From assembly GCA_021904315.1 (NCBI GenBank), contig CM038923.1, forward strand, positions 18,792,038 through 18,856,037: a stretch of DNA of 64,000 bases. The letters run 5' to 3'. This stretch comes from Sphagnum magellanicum (lineage: Eukaryota; Streptophyta; Sphagnopsida; Sphagnales; Sphagnaceae). The position numbers and the translations under genes are program-made. Shown here one piece after another: positions 22,598 through 33,400 of the stretch (positions are counted from its first letter, which is position 1; each line of letters opens with the position of its first letter). Below the pieces are notes generated by a model that was given only the letters and a program-made list of their open reading frames with translations, did no database searches and was not told where the DNA came from.

Positions 22598-23452
22598 TTA
22601 GCTCATGACATCATTTACAGAAAAAAACACTGTGATGTGGCCACAAGAGGCAATCATATTGTGAAAGGGACTTCATCAGTTTGTGAAGCTCTGTTCCACT
22701 CATTGGATTCATAAGACCTCTGACCAAATGTGTTGTTGATGGTATGACGAGGTTCAAATGATACTTTGTCATTGTTTTTTCTTCCAACTTTATTATTACT
22801 TACTTGGGTGTTGTTAGGTGCTTCAAAGATGAGAAGAAAATTGAAAATTCTAGCTTTGCTGATGACTTGGAATAGGTATTCACAATATGATTCTCAGTTG
22901 GGTTATGTAAGCAACCTGCTGCAACTGAGATCCAAGTTCCTCTATTGTAGCGGAAGTTCCCAATTGGTTCAAGATATTTACCTATGCCCTATTGGGTTCC
23001 CAAGTGTTCTAAACAGTTCTTTTGATCATGCTTTTGAGCAACCATAGGCCCCAACTTTCTTTTGGTCCATTCCTTGCCATTCATCCAACCTGGTCAATGG
23101 CTTTTCAGATGGGGCAAGCCATGGACTAGTTGACCAAAGAGGAGGACACTTGTGTCTGGAAACATCATAGATGATGTGGTTTATCGGGCTCTCCATTCAT
23201 TAGGCTGGATGGAAGTGGTCCTTCTACCCTCCCCAACATGCACAACTAGCACTGCATGGTTCCTGCACCCACTTGCACATATCGGATTGTGAAACATGCA
23301 CAATTGAGTACCTTGTTGGTTGCGTGTGGGCGCATTTTAGGATAAATGGTGTCGACAAGTTTTAACATGCTGTTTTTTTACTTTGAATGCAGATGCTGCA
23401 TTCACACATAGTTTCAAATTGGCAGTTGTTGCAAACATGAGGAATTTGGTAT

Positions 23453-23736
23453 AGGAGAAGGGCCTGAGTACAGGCCCTTCTGTGATTTGAGACCTGTGCT
23501 GAGGTCCTTTTCACAGGTCTCAAATCACAGAAGGACACGTACTCAGGTCCTTTTCCTACATAAAGCAGAGCTGGAATTTTGTCACTTCTTAGAAATAGTG
23601 ACAGGCTGGCTGGTACCTTCCACTGGTCAGAAGATCGCAGTACAGCCTGGCTGGTACCTTCCACCGCAGAAGACCCCGCTTGCTGAAAACAGGTTTCTTC
23701 ACGCAGGTAAGGGACAGGCAGTGCTTTATGTGTGTG
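23453..23736. mobile_element. About 285-bp insertion in repeat R holding a long hairpin
   Basis: Copy 2 of R joins GGAATTTGGT directly to GTGTGGTACC, while copy 1 has about 285 extra bases at this point. The insert starts with an imperfect 41-bp inverted repeat (23458-23498 with 23512-23554) whose core CCTTCTGTGATTTGAGACCT is perfect in both arms. It then carries a twice-repeated CTGGCTGGTACCTTCCAC. The insertion type is not identified and no target duplication is obvious. Confidence 0.6.
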
Positions 23737-24370
23737 GGTACCTTGTGTCTAGTGTTGGTCAGATATATCAATTTCAAAAAATAGGCCAGAGAGGGCCAAA
23801 TTCAAATTTTCAACAGATATATGAGCCAGGTGAAGGTACCTAAGCTTCAAAAGGTTCCAAACTGGGTAAGGGTATAAAGGTTCTCTAAAATGATCATTCC
23901 AGATAAGGGTAAAGATGAATGATTATCAATCATGTAAGGGTAGAGTGAATATTTCATCAATTACACTATACATACCATGGGAGTATAAGTGCATAAATGC
24001 ATGGTAAAAGATATTTATACAAGCCTGGCACATTTCGAAGCAAAAAATGATCTGAATGTCATATAGTATTTCTTTACTTGTGAAATTGGCATTGCAAACT
24101 TGAAGACATGAAAAAAATTAGCAAAACTCTAATCTATTTAATCAACAGGATTAAACAAATATTCAAAACATTTTTATAATGGCACATGGTTATAAATTCT
24201 GAAAGGGTTTCAAGAACATATGGTAAGAATTGTGTTCAAGGTAATCAATATAAAAACCAAAATTAAATGCCCAAAAGAAAATATATTTAATAATTAGTCA
24301 CCATTATTTGAACAAATCCATTGTAATCACATGCATTGCAAAATATGAAAATACATACAAAGGCCCTTTA

Positions 24371-26640
24371 TAGCTTGTTCTGAGATTTTGAATCTGGCCT
24401 CAAAAGCACCTGATGTGGTGGGGCTGGGATCCTACATCGCAAAAGTGGTCATTTTTTTTCCTCTCTCAAATGTGTACTAACTGCTAACCAGCTCTGGGCA
24501 AGTATATATGGCTTATCATATGCCAATATGGTAATTGCATATAAATCTCCAAACAAATTCAGTACCAAAATGAATTCAGTATTAGACAAATTGTCAACTT
24601 CACATGTCACTATGAATGTGTATAATCAATTTTTTAATTTTTAGTTAATGATGTGAATTTAAGTATGAAGGAGACCAACAAAATATTGAACATGAATATT
24701 GGTATTATGTGAGAATTTTATTATATTTTAGAATCAACTCCATTTTAACTTCCAAGTCAAAATTATAACAAGTAATCATTTCAAAGTAAAGAAAATATAG
24801 ATTAATACTGTTGCAATTAACCACACTTGATTCACACAAAACAGGTTGTCAAGTATGTCTTCTAGCAATAGCATGTTTGGAATGAAATTTGATTATAGGA
24901 TATAGTGTAACTATTATTAGTTTGAAAACCATAAACTCCAAACTTCACTATGTAGCTTCAACATTAACCAATTTATGGGGAGAACTACCTAACAATTAGT
25001 TACATGCTAGCCAACAAACCCTTGGCCCAAAAAACTGATACAAGTTTTGAAATTTAGGCTATAAAACTGACCACAAAACATGATAACAACGAAAGATAAC
25101 AAGGAAATCACTGAGACAAAATTTTCATTAACAACTATTTTGCCTGGCAAAATTTCAAGAGATAGGAAATTTCTTAAAACTAAAATTGTTGTCCAGGAAT
25201 TTGACCTTTAAAAAAATGGGAAATTTGGATTCTAAGTGCATCCTTTGCCCATGTGGTTCACCCAATACATTTTGCATATTTATAATTATGTTCATTATTT
25301 TTGTTGTTTTAACTTCTGCAGGTCCACAAAGGAGACAACAAATTGCAGGACTTTTGGGGCTGGGAGAAGGATTTAGATATTTTTAACATGGTTTTTTTTC
25401 AGGTTTAAAATTTGGAGATGTTATATTCTAAGATTCAATAACCAGCTTATGATTTACTATATGCATACAATTTATAATTGAATTTATAATTATTATTTTT
25501 TAAACGCACTTAATCAATTCAATGAAATCATGAATTATTTCTTTCAAATTCCTCAAGTAGGTGCATTGGTGAGGATCCCCATCATTAATTAACATTAAAT
25601 AGCAATGGTTGGAGGTGGGTTGTATATATATATTCAAAATCCCACTTTTTATTGATTACCTCCATGAATGTAATATATAAATGTGGCAACCTTCTCTCAA
25701 AATATGACAAATTTTGTAATTTTTTTCCCCAAAAAGCCCTTTGTAACATTCACACGTGTTTTTTTTTTATCATTATAGTGCAAGAATTTGTCAAAAAGAC
25801 AAACACTGAATGGAATGAGTTTTGAACTGAAAGTGCTTTATATATGGTAAGGATTAACTGATAAAAAAATTGAAGCTTCAAAAAAAATAGTGTTCCAAAT
25901 AGGTGACAACCAAAACATGTACCCCTCTACCTGATGATTCTAAAAGTTGCTGGTTCATAGCTGGTTTATAGAAAAATTCTACTGGACAATAGAGATATCT
26001 GCAAATTCACCCAGTCTTCACCCTGTCTTTGGGCCTCCTTTCACCCCCTACCCCATCTTTTACTGGTATCCGTAATGTAAGGAAATTTTATTAAATCTCA
26101 GTATGAAATGATGAAACTCTGTACAAAACGCTGAATCCCAGCATGTAATGCACAAGGTTCGAGAGGAATTATAGTAGCTGTATAGGTAGGAGCAGTGAAA
26201 ATTTATGTAACAGCAGTGGAGGCACTCAGGAGAAAAAGAAAGACAGGATGAAACTCAGGAACCCTTTTCTCAGTTTCACCCCCCCCTTGAATGCTAATGT
26301 ACTTTTTTGCAGGGTTTTAAAAGCTTTCACCCTGTGTATGACCAAACTCAAGGTACCGGTGCCGTCTTTTCCCTATTGAAAGTAATTCCCACATCTGCAA
26401 TGTGCATAGCAGTTCCTCTATATATAATATTAGTTCTTGAACTCTCATACTCACCTAGTGCAAGTATTGATCTCCCAGTTTCATACCTAATCAACCTGAT
26501 CTTATCTTTTATATGATCGCCTATACCATGTTACATACCACCCAACAGACTATATACACTTGCTGAACATTGATAATAAGCACTAACACTTTCAGTTAGG
26601 TTTTAAGTGAGGTTTTCATGGAGTCAGATTTCCAATCACA
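24371..26640. other. Unassigned AT-rich DNA
   Basis: I see no gene. Several mononucleotide runs and short open frames are present. A C9 run occurs near 26280. Confidence 0.5.
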
Positions 26641-26677
26641 CATGTAAGGTTGGAATCAGGATAGGACGTGGGACCCA

Positions 26678-26703
26678 AAAGAGACTATCGGTATAGTCTC
26701 TTT
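26678..26703. repeat. Perfect 11-bp hairpin
   Basis: AAAGAGACTAT (26678-26688) and ATAGTCTCTTT (26693-26703) flank the loop CGGT. The preceding GACGTGGGACCCAAAAGAGA resembles 45780-45800 near copy 4 of repeat R, so the hairpin sits at an edge of that family. Confidence 0.55.
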
Positions 26704-27190
26704 AAAATGCTCCCAGGGCTTAAATGGTTAAGAGATGTTAAAGAACACGAACAAGTTTCACATTATGGTTACAATGCATTCGTGATCAACAAGTTGGTCA
26801 AATATGTGTACTTGTGATGAATGTTCTTAACATGATCCCTAATATAAATGCCAAATGATTGTTTGGTTTATAAGATGTAAAAATTGCACATTTTGACCAG
26901 ACACACTATGATCATAAAGTTCTCTCAATTGCATTTGGGCCAAATAATTTGCAATTTGTCTTTGATTTAATGACAATACATTTCAATTGGTGTAAAGGTG
27001 TAGGATTACAAAACAATGCAATACCCACATGTCCAAAACTTAAGAACGTGTCCAAGACTATTAGCATTTAATAATGTTTCACATTGTGTTCACTGTCACA
27101 TATGGCAACCACATTGTGAAGGACACTTGATTTGTTTGTGAATCTCTCGTTGCATGGTCATTTTAAACAATAGACTTTTCATCAATGTGT
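26690..27190 (+). repeat. Dispersed repeat R, copy 3 (diverged)
   Basis: Collinear blocks shared with copies 1 and 2 include TTCTTAACATGATCC, AAGATGTAAAAATTGCACAT, GGGCCAAATAATTTGCAATT and ACATTGTGAAGGACACTTGA. It reads through the site of the MITE at 54897 with one TAA, showing the empty state. Confidence 0.7.
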
Positions 27191-29580
27191 CAACATAGTT
27201 CTATCCAAAAACATGATTTGCATTTTAGACAACATCATCATCACAAATCCCACACATTCCAACCTTTTACTTTGGACACCTTCCATGCCAAGGTTTGTAA
27301 CTTCAAAAGCAACACAAATACCTACAATGATTAACACTTAAATCATCAATTCATGCCCCTTGCAATAGGGTGCCATTGGATAATAGGAACAAACTCAATG
27401 GTTTTTTTCATATTCTCCAAATAGGGTGGATGGCTACAATATGTATATAGTGGTATGCAAGGGTGGTTTTTTTGGGGGGGCACAAGTAGATTTAGTTGGT
27501 TAGACAAATAATTGTTGTTTTTAGATGTGGTTATTTTGAGTGGTGTATGTTCATAATTGTGTGGCAAAAACATGCATGGTGTTGTCTATTCAAGTGGCTA
27601 CATTTTTCTTTAATTCTTTTCCCCCATATCCAATATTTCCTACTTGATCAACAATTTTCCTATTGTTAAACATTATTGTTCATAACTTTTCAAAATTGTG
27701 GGGATAAAAAACAACAAACAAAAAAACAAACCATTGGAGTTACTTTGTTAACCCTTCATAAAGCCAGAGGTGGAGACCCGTGTGTTAGATCCAAAACATA
27801 ACATATAGATGAAATAAGTCTTTTGCATTCCCCCCTCCCATTTACAGTGCCTTGCCCACACACACATTTCAATTGTAGCTACCTTGCTCCATATCCATTT
27901 TTAGTAAATCCACCTTCCCCACTCATTCCATTTTGATGCATCTACCGTTATTTATTATGTAGAAAAAAACAATTTGAAAAAAACGATGAATATACATGCC
28001 CTAGGAGATGGTGGTGGTGGACATGTTGCAAAAAAGGTGCATACACAATTGGCAAGCTTTGCACCATGTGTGTTTACTACAATGTTGGGTAGATCAATAA
28101 AATTGACATTAAACATCATTGTCATCAAGTTTGAATTATGAAAGTGAGTTCAAAACCATATTTACAATGCATAAGCTTGGTGGCCAATTCAAGACTAGCA
28201 TAAAAGTTCCAATGTCAACATGTACTTACATTGTTTTTGTAGCCTATGACAAAGATTTGTCCTTTCCATTGCTTAAATCACAGAACTAATGTATTTTTAA
28301 AGTTATGAGGATGTTCAAATGGCTATTGCCTCTGATTTCTTGGAACTTCATTATGATCTACTTTGGGGCATCATTAGGTGATTGAAAGACTGAAAAAAGA
28401 AATGGACATATCTTTGTTGGACCATGATTTGGAATAGTCAAATAGGATTATCAATTGGGTCAAATTGCGAAGGTGGTTTTAACATCTAAAAAACTAAGCC
28501 CGGGTGTAGCCAAAAGTGAATGTGTAATTGACATTTACAACTGTGAACTTTTATATAATAGCCATACAAAATCTAGATCTAAATTCGAATAAGTCATGAT
28601 GATGTTCAAAAAGTTTCACTCCCATTGGAATAGATGGTTACACATGATGAATGCATGTGTAACATTAATGGCGTGAACTAGAGGTGCTTGCATCTTGAAT
28701 TATTTTGGGAAGTCAAAAGTGCACATGAAACACATCACATGCGTGAGAATCAAATGTTGTCTTCATGTTACATACATAGCAATGTTGTCAACTGGTTCCT
28801 TAATTCTAGAGGACCTTTTAGTCAGGGGAACACTAAATGTTGAAATTTAAAATCATGTGCATTAACCAAGTATTGTTCAATAGGTATTAGGTAAAATTTC
28901 ACCTTATTTTTCCTCATCCTATTATTATCTATTTTTTAAATATGCATATATTTAAACCACCTTATATTAATTATATATTTTCTTGAGATTAATGCTTGTG
29001 CTATATTAATTATGTATTGGTTTTCTAAATATACATATCGATTTTTTAAAACTAATTAAATTATAACTTTTAATCAACAACCAATATATGGCACCTTGTA
29101 TTTTTACTCACATGTTTTGTACATTTTATAAGGAGTGACACCCTAAATCCTTTAGTTTTGGTTTTGAGCATTTTTGAACAAATTAATCTCAATTCGATTT
29201 TGATTTTTTTTTCAAAATATGGGATTTAATTTTTATTTTTGAATTAAGGGAAGCGATTTTGGTTACAATTTTTTTTTAAAATGAAGTTATATTGGTTTTG
29301 ATTACTGGTTAAATATCCTTTGGTTCCAAGAAACCTTTGATTCTAGTTGGAACATTCTAAAGCCTATTGATCGCCTCAATTTGTGGTTGTAGAATTTTTA
29401 GCAGTGTTATTGGTGATGCATAGGTTTTAAAAACAGAAGCAAACTCATAACACTCAATCAGAAAACATCCATTATATTTGAAGTTCCCCTAAACCTTCCA
29501 TAAACCTAAACCCTTAAATAGTAACAAACATGAGAATCAAAGACAATGATCAATCATTTCTTCGTCTTGGAATAGCAGTT
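27191..29580. other. Unassigned AT-rich DNA
   Basis: No coding signal or bounded repeat was found. The G8 run near 27473 and many short homopolymers are the only notable features. Confidence 0.5.
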
Positions 29581-29589
29581 TATGATTAA

Positions 29590-29820
29590 CAAGAAGAGGA
29601 TTAGGAAGGAAATGAACAACAAAAATACAACTAAGGAAGCCATGGAGCAACATGAAGATGACCAAGGAAATAATGAACAATAGTAAGATAACCAAGGAGA
29701 TGGTGAAAACAATGAACAATAAGAAGACAACTCGAGAGACAATGAACAACAAGAGGACCGGGGAAACAATGAGCAACAAGAGGACCATGAAGATGATGAG
29801 CAACACAATGGTTGCAAGTT
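29590..29820 (+). repeat. Degenerate coding-like minisatellite (about 30 bp)
   Basis: Units of the form 'aacaatgaacaacaagagga' recur about seven times. On the plus strand they translate to acidic, Gln/Asn-rich repeats such as DNEQQEDRGNNEQQEDHEDD, with two or three stops in the upstream units. On the minus strand the same repeats look like strings of Leu/Ile/Val. The plus reading may be the decayed tail of a protein, but no family is recognised. Confidence 0.6.
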
Positions 29821-29829
29821 AAGTACAAA

Positions 29830-30410
29830 ACTTATGTTAAGTTAATGCTAGGAGCTTAAAGAGGTGCCCAAAAAAAATGCAACTTAAAATGTGAAACTTT
29901 TTTGAAATTGAAACTTTTTGAAAAAATATTTCTTGGGATGAAATTTTCAAAGAAAACTTGAAAAACTCACAACCTTTTCTTCAACATGAAAGCTTGAAGA
30001 AACAAGAAACACAAAAAAAAAAGTTACAAATAAGCTTAAGCTTTTTGGAAAAATGAAAAAGAAACTTCAACTTCCTCAAATCCCAAAGCTCATTAAGCCC
30101 TAAAATCAAATTATTTAAAAACAAAATCTTGATCCAATTCCAATTCTCAAATGTGTTTAAAACTAAACCCTAGGTCAAGTTTTGATTACTTGCAATGCTA
30201 TAACCAAGGTGATTGCAATCCAATTCAATAATTGACCCCCCTCCTTTGGTTCTAAAAATGGGACTTGGTTTGAATATCTGTGTTCACCTGGGTACCTGGC
30301 CAAGACTCGTACATACTTGTGTCGCATTAACAAAGCTTGGTTATGGTAAAAATTGTAGCTTAAGGTTTTTGAAAGAAATCCGCTTTATCCCTTTTCTACC
30401 CAACAATGGC
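29830..30410. other. Unassigned AT-rich DNA
   Basis: No gene or element recognised. A-rich runs on the plus strand dominate. Confidence 0.5.
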
Positions 30411-30414
30411 AACG

Positions 30415-30804
30415 CACATGACATAGTCAAAATTATACATATGAGATGACTCTTATTTAAAAGAAAAATAAAATCAATAAAGATACATGTCAAATCCGAA
30501 TGGTAGATACAGGCAACTCAATAAGACAAAAATATCAATTTTTATTTATTTATTTGAAACCAATTCAATAGAATCTGCTGACATTGTCCATAATCTTGAC
30601 CCAATGGCTCCAAGCATCATGGAATTCTCTTGAGTAAAGGAAGAAAATTATAAACAAAGCTATAATGCGATGCCTTCCCAAATTTTCCATAACTTGCTCA
30701 ACCACCTCCCCAAAGTGGTGGAAAGATTCTGCCTTTACTGGCAAGGGGTCCTTTATTACCTCCACATTGGGGCGGCCCCCTAAATTCCGTAGCCTGCCCT
30801 CCAT
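30415..30804 (-). repeat. Dispersed repeat S, copy 1, with a short open frame
   Basis: Read on the minus strand, this matches 49645-49930 on the plus strand. Shared blocks include GATTCTATTGAATTGGTT, CATATGTATAATTTTGACTA and GGGAAGGCATC. Copy 1 contains an 80-codon open frame (30804-30565, with VEVIKDPLPVKAESFHHFGE and VVEQVMENLGRH) that copy 2 does not keep open. The frame looks protein-like, so S may derive from the 3' end of a gene or element. No family is recognised. Confidence 0.55.
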
Positions 30805-31680
30805 GCCCCCTCCCCCGCACCCTCATGCCTGCCCGACATCACGGCGATGCTGGACTGGTGGGGTCTGGGTAGTCTCCCAGCCTCTAGAGTCCAATATGGA
30901 TAAAATCCTATTTGAAAATAGTAGTTTAGAATATTTAATTCAAAGTCTTTTACAATAAATAACTACCTTCCTTAGAAACCCAGTGCACAAAATTGAGGAA
31001 AAACATTCCTGTGATTGCCGCACTTTAAAATTTTGAAAATGGACTTTAAACATCTACCTCATCCTTTAGTGGGGTTTCCATCCTGATTTAAATTCTTGGC
31101 CGCAGACTCTTGAATGAAATTTATTGGCCGTAAGAGTTGCAAGGGATTTCCAAAACCATACTGGCTGCATATTACAAAGCACACTGGAAACATGGAAAAC
31201 AAATTGGAAATTTGAACCTGGCACACATAATTGTGAGCATTAAGATGAGCAAGGAAATGAGTCTGGAAAGCATCTACATGTAACCATATATGAATGAGCC
31301 ATTGAGCATGCAATGTGACACACTTGAAGGCCGACAAAATGCATCATAAGAACAAATAGAGAAATTGTGTGTCAACAAATCTTTAAGGTGCTCTATTGGC
31401 TCTGCCCCAAGGGAAGAGACTTCCCTGTAAGATTTTGAGTTGATATTTGGCTTGAATTTGGAACCAATATGTGGGTGAGAGCTAGAAACCTAGCTGTAAT
31501 TTATAGGCAAATCACATAACTATGTTACACAGTTCCAGCGATTATCATGCCTGCTTCTGTTTCAAACTCTTAATTGGGGGCAGAACAAGAATGTGATTAT
31601 CCGTCCAGAACACTTAAAACCAGCAGCTGTAAAATCATCTGCTACACAACACCCAAAATAAAAAGATCTTTATTTGAATA
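30805..31680. other. Unassigned DNA
   Basis: A locally GC-rich patch (30760-30890) is followed by ordinary AT-rich sequence. No gene recognised. Confidence 0.45.
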
Positions 31681-31689
31681 TAGAACACA

Positions 31690-32634
31690 TTACGTAAAAA
31701 ATGGACCAAATTCATCCTCGTGCAAGGATAAGTCCATATTGTTGACCTTCTTTGACTCTTGGGCTCCATGGATAACAAAATTCCATGTATAGTAATAGCC
31801 AAATTGAAGGTTGACACCTTAAGGTGAGGTTAATTGACACTTCTTTTGACTTAGCATAAACTTCTCTTCCAAAAAAGAAAAAACATCTAATTGTGTGATA
31901 CCTTTTCCAAGGCCAACAACCATAGATCTATTAATGGATTCATTCACAACCAATTTCATTTTTTCAAAGGCGTCATTAGTGCATACATGTTGAATTTTAG
32001 ACTTGACTTACTAATCTCTACATCTTACTCAACCTCTCTTGATCATATCACTTTACCAAGTGCTTGAATTAGACTAGTTATGTCATAAACAACCACAAAA
32101 ATAACATCATCAATTTTTTTGAAAACTTTATTCAAATAAAAAAAACCAACAAAGGAAATAAATATGAGAGTAGGAAGAAAACTTAGTAGGGGGATAAAAC
32201 TCCCCATTTTTTTTCACTACTTCTAACAAAAACTTTGAAAGGTAATTGACAAGTAACTTAGGTTCAGAAGCGTGTAATTCCACAATTGACAATGAATTAT
32301 CCAACTTCTTATAGTTAATGCCATGCATCAAATGCATTATTGCCCAAATTTCGAAGTGAATATTGCATTGACATCCACCGACCATCACATTCTTCAACTC
32401 TTGAGGATTGAGATCCTTGGAACAATGGTTGATCTTTTCATCATTGTCACCATCTTCTCCATAAGTACAAGGATAAAGGTAATCCTCTTTAACAAGCAAG
32501 TTAAATAGACCTTCCTATATTTTAGAAATGCTTTTAGAAAGAATTTCTTCTCCTCAACCACTATTTGATTCCTCTACATCATCAACAACAACTTCATTTG
32601 CATTAGAAACAAACAAAAAATTTACAAAATCCAT
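31690..32634 (-). pseudogene. Fossil resembling DUF3504/KIAA1958 (Crypton-like tyrosine recombinase) proteins
   Basis: Three consecutive pieces follow the order of this family. First, from an ATG at 32634, an acidic N-terminus leads to an SAM-like N-terminal region with LLVNYLSKFLLEVVKKNGEF and YPP (32259-32185). Second, one frame (about 31998-31819) gives NDAFEKMKLVVNES, INRSM, GLGKG and FSFLEEKFML, like the family's linker. Third, the same frame after one stop gives GYYYTWNFVIHGAQE and EDEFGPFF (31815-31690), like the YYNGxxFxLRGGxEH segment that carries the first catalytic Arg, here His. At least four stops or breaks occur. Similarity is judged from memory of the family. The rest of the catalytic domain was not found. 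It could be a transposon remnant or a broken host homologue. Confidence 0.42.
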
Positions 32635-32639
32635 CAAAC

Positions 32640-33180
32640 CCAACTACAATAACAACTAATCAAAATCATAGGATCATTGTTTAAAAAACATGAAAAACAC
32701 AAGCCAAGGATTAAAAAAACAAAAAAAATAATTTTTGAAAAGCAAAATGTAAATGGATAAAGGATAAAACAAGAACCGTTATAATTTTAAAACTAGAAAA
32801 CTTTCAAGGAAAATAAAACTAAAATCACACAAGTTGGCAATTGGTTGGTTGACTCCAAAGACTATGATCTTTTTACTATAACAAGAACTAATGATGTAAT
32901 AGTAGGTTTCTTAGTTTCTTTTGAAATGTATAGAAGTGATTTGAAGACACCATCACCATCAACCGCATGGAAAAAAAAAAGCAAAAATTCACCAACCATG
33001 TGAAGATCCAAAACTACATTGAAAACAAACCAATTAACAACGGATTGATGACAATGCAAAGCGACAAGCGACAAAAAACATATTATCAAAGGAAGAGAAA
33101 ACAAAGGAAAAAATACAGTGGATATGAAAAAATATGCAACAACAATAATGGAGAAGGAAAGTGGCAATGAAATCAACATA
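32640..33180. other. Unassigned A-rich DNA
   Basis: No gene recognised. Open frames on either strand are products of A-rich composition. Confidence 0.5.
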
Positions 33181-33184
33181 TTTC

Positions 33185-33400
33185 CATGATGCATTCAACG
33201 CAACAAAAAGAATCCATAAAGTTTGTATGAGACAATGACTTCGCCATGACAAAAACAATGGCATAGTTTGCAAGAAAACCACTTTCAACACCAAAAAAAA
33301 TCCACATAACTTCGCAAAATAGAACCCTTTCCATGCCACAAAAATAATCGCAATCTCTATTGGGAGAACACCTTCGACACGACACAAAAAAAATGGAAAG
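33185..33400. repeat. Degenerate 45-bp minisatellite
   Basis: About five units of near 45 bases, for example 'aatccacataacttcgcaaa' and 'ataatcgcaatctctattgg', each ending in a 'ccacaaaa'-like A-run. Because 45 is a multiple of three, the minus strand shows a spurious 15-residue repeat (such as FFGVESGFLANYAIV, then FVMAKSLSHTNFMDS). Confidence 0.6.

Larger units (their letters stand above)
22070..24370 (+). repeat. Dispersed repeat R, copy 1 (left arm of inverted duplication)
   Basis: The copy matches 53130-54895 on the minus strand throughout. Shared blocks include ATGTAAGAATTGCA, GGCAATACATTCCATATG, TTCCCAATTGGTTCA, GTTGCAAACATGAGGAATTT and the GGTAAGGGT-rich tail. Two other copies lie at 26690-27190 and 44690-45790. 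Short open frames occur on both strands, but no protein family is recognised. Copy 1 carries two insertions that copy 2 lacks: 22269-22597 and about 23453-23736. Confidence 0.85.

Noticed and set aside
29537-29828. Strongly hydrophobic Leu/Ile/Val frames suggesting a membrane protein on the minus strand
   Set aside because: They are the complement of the acidic plus-strand minisatellite in three frames.
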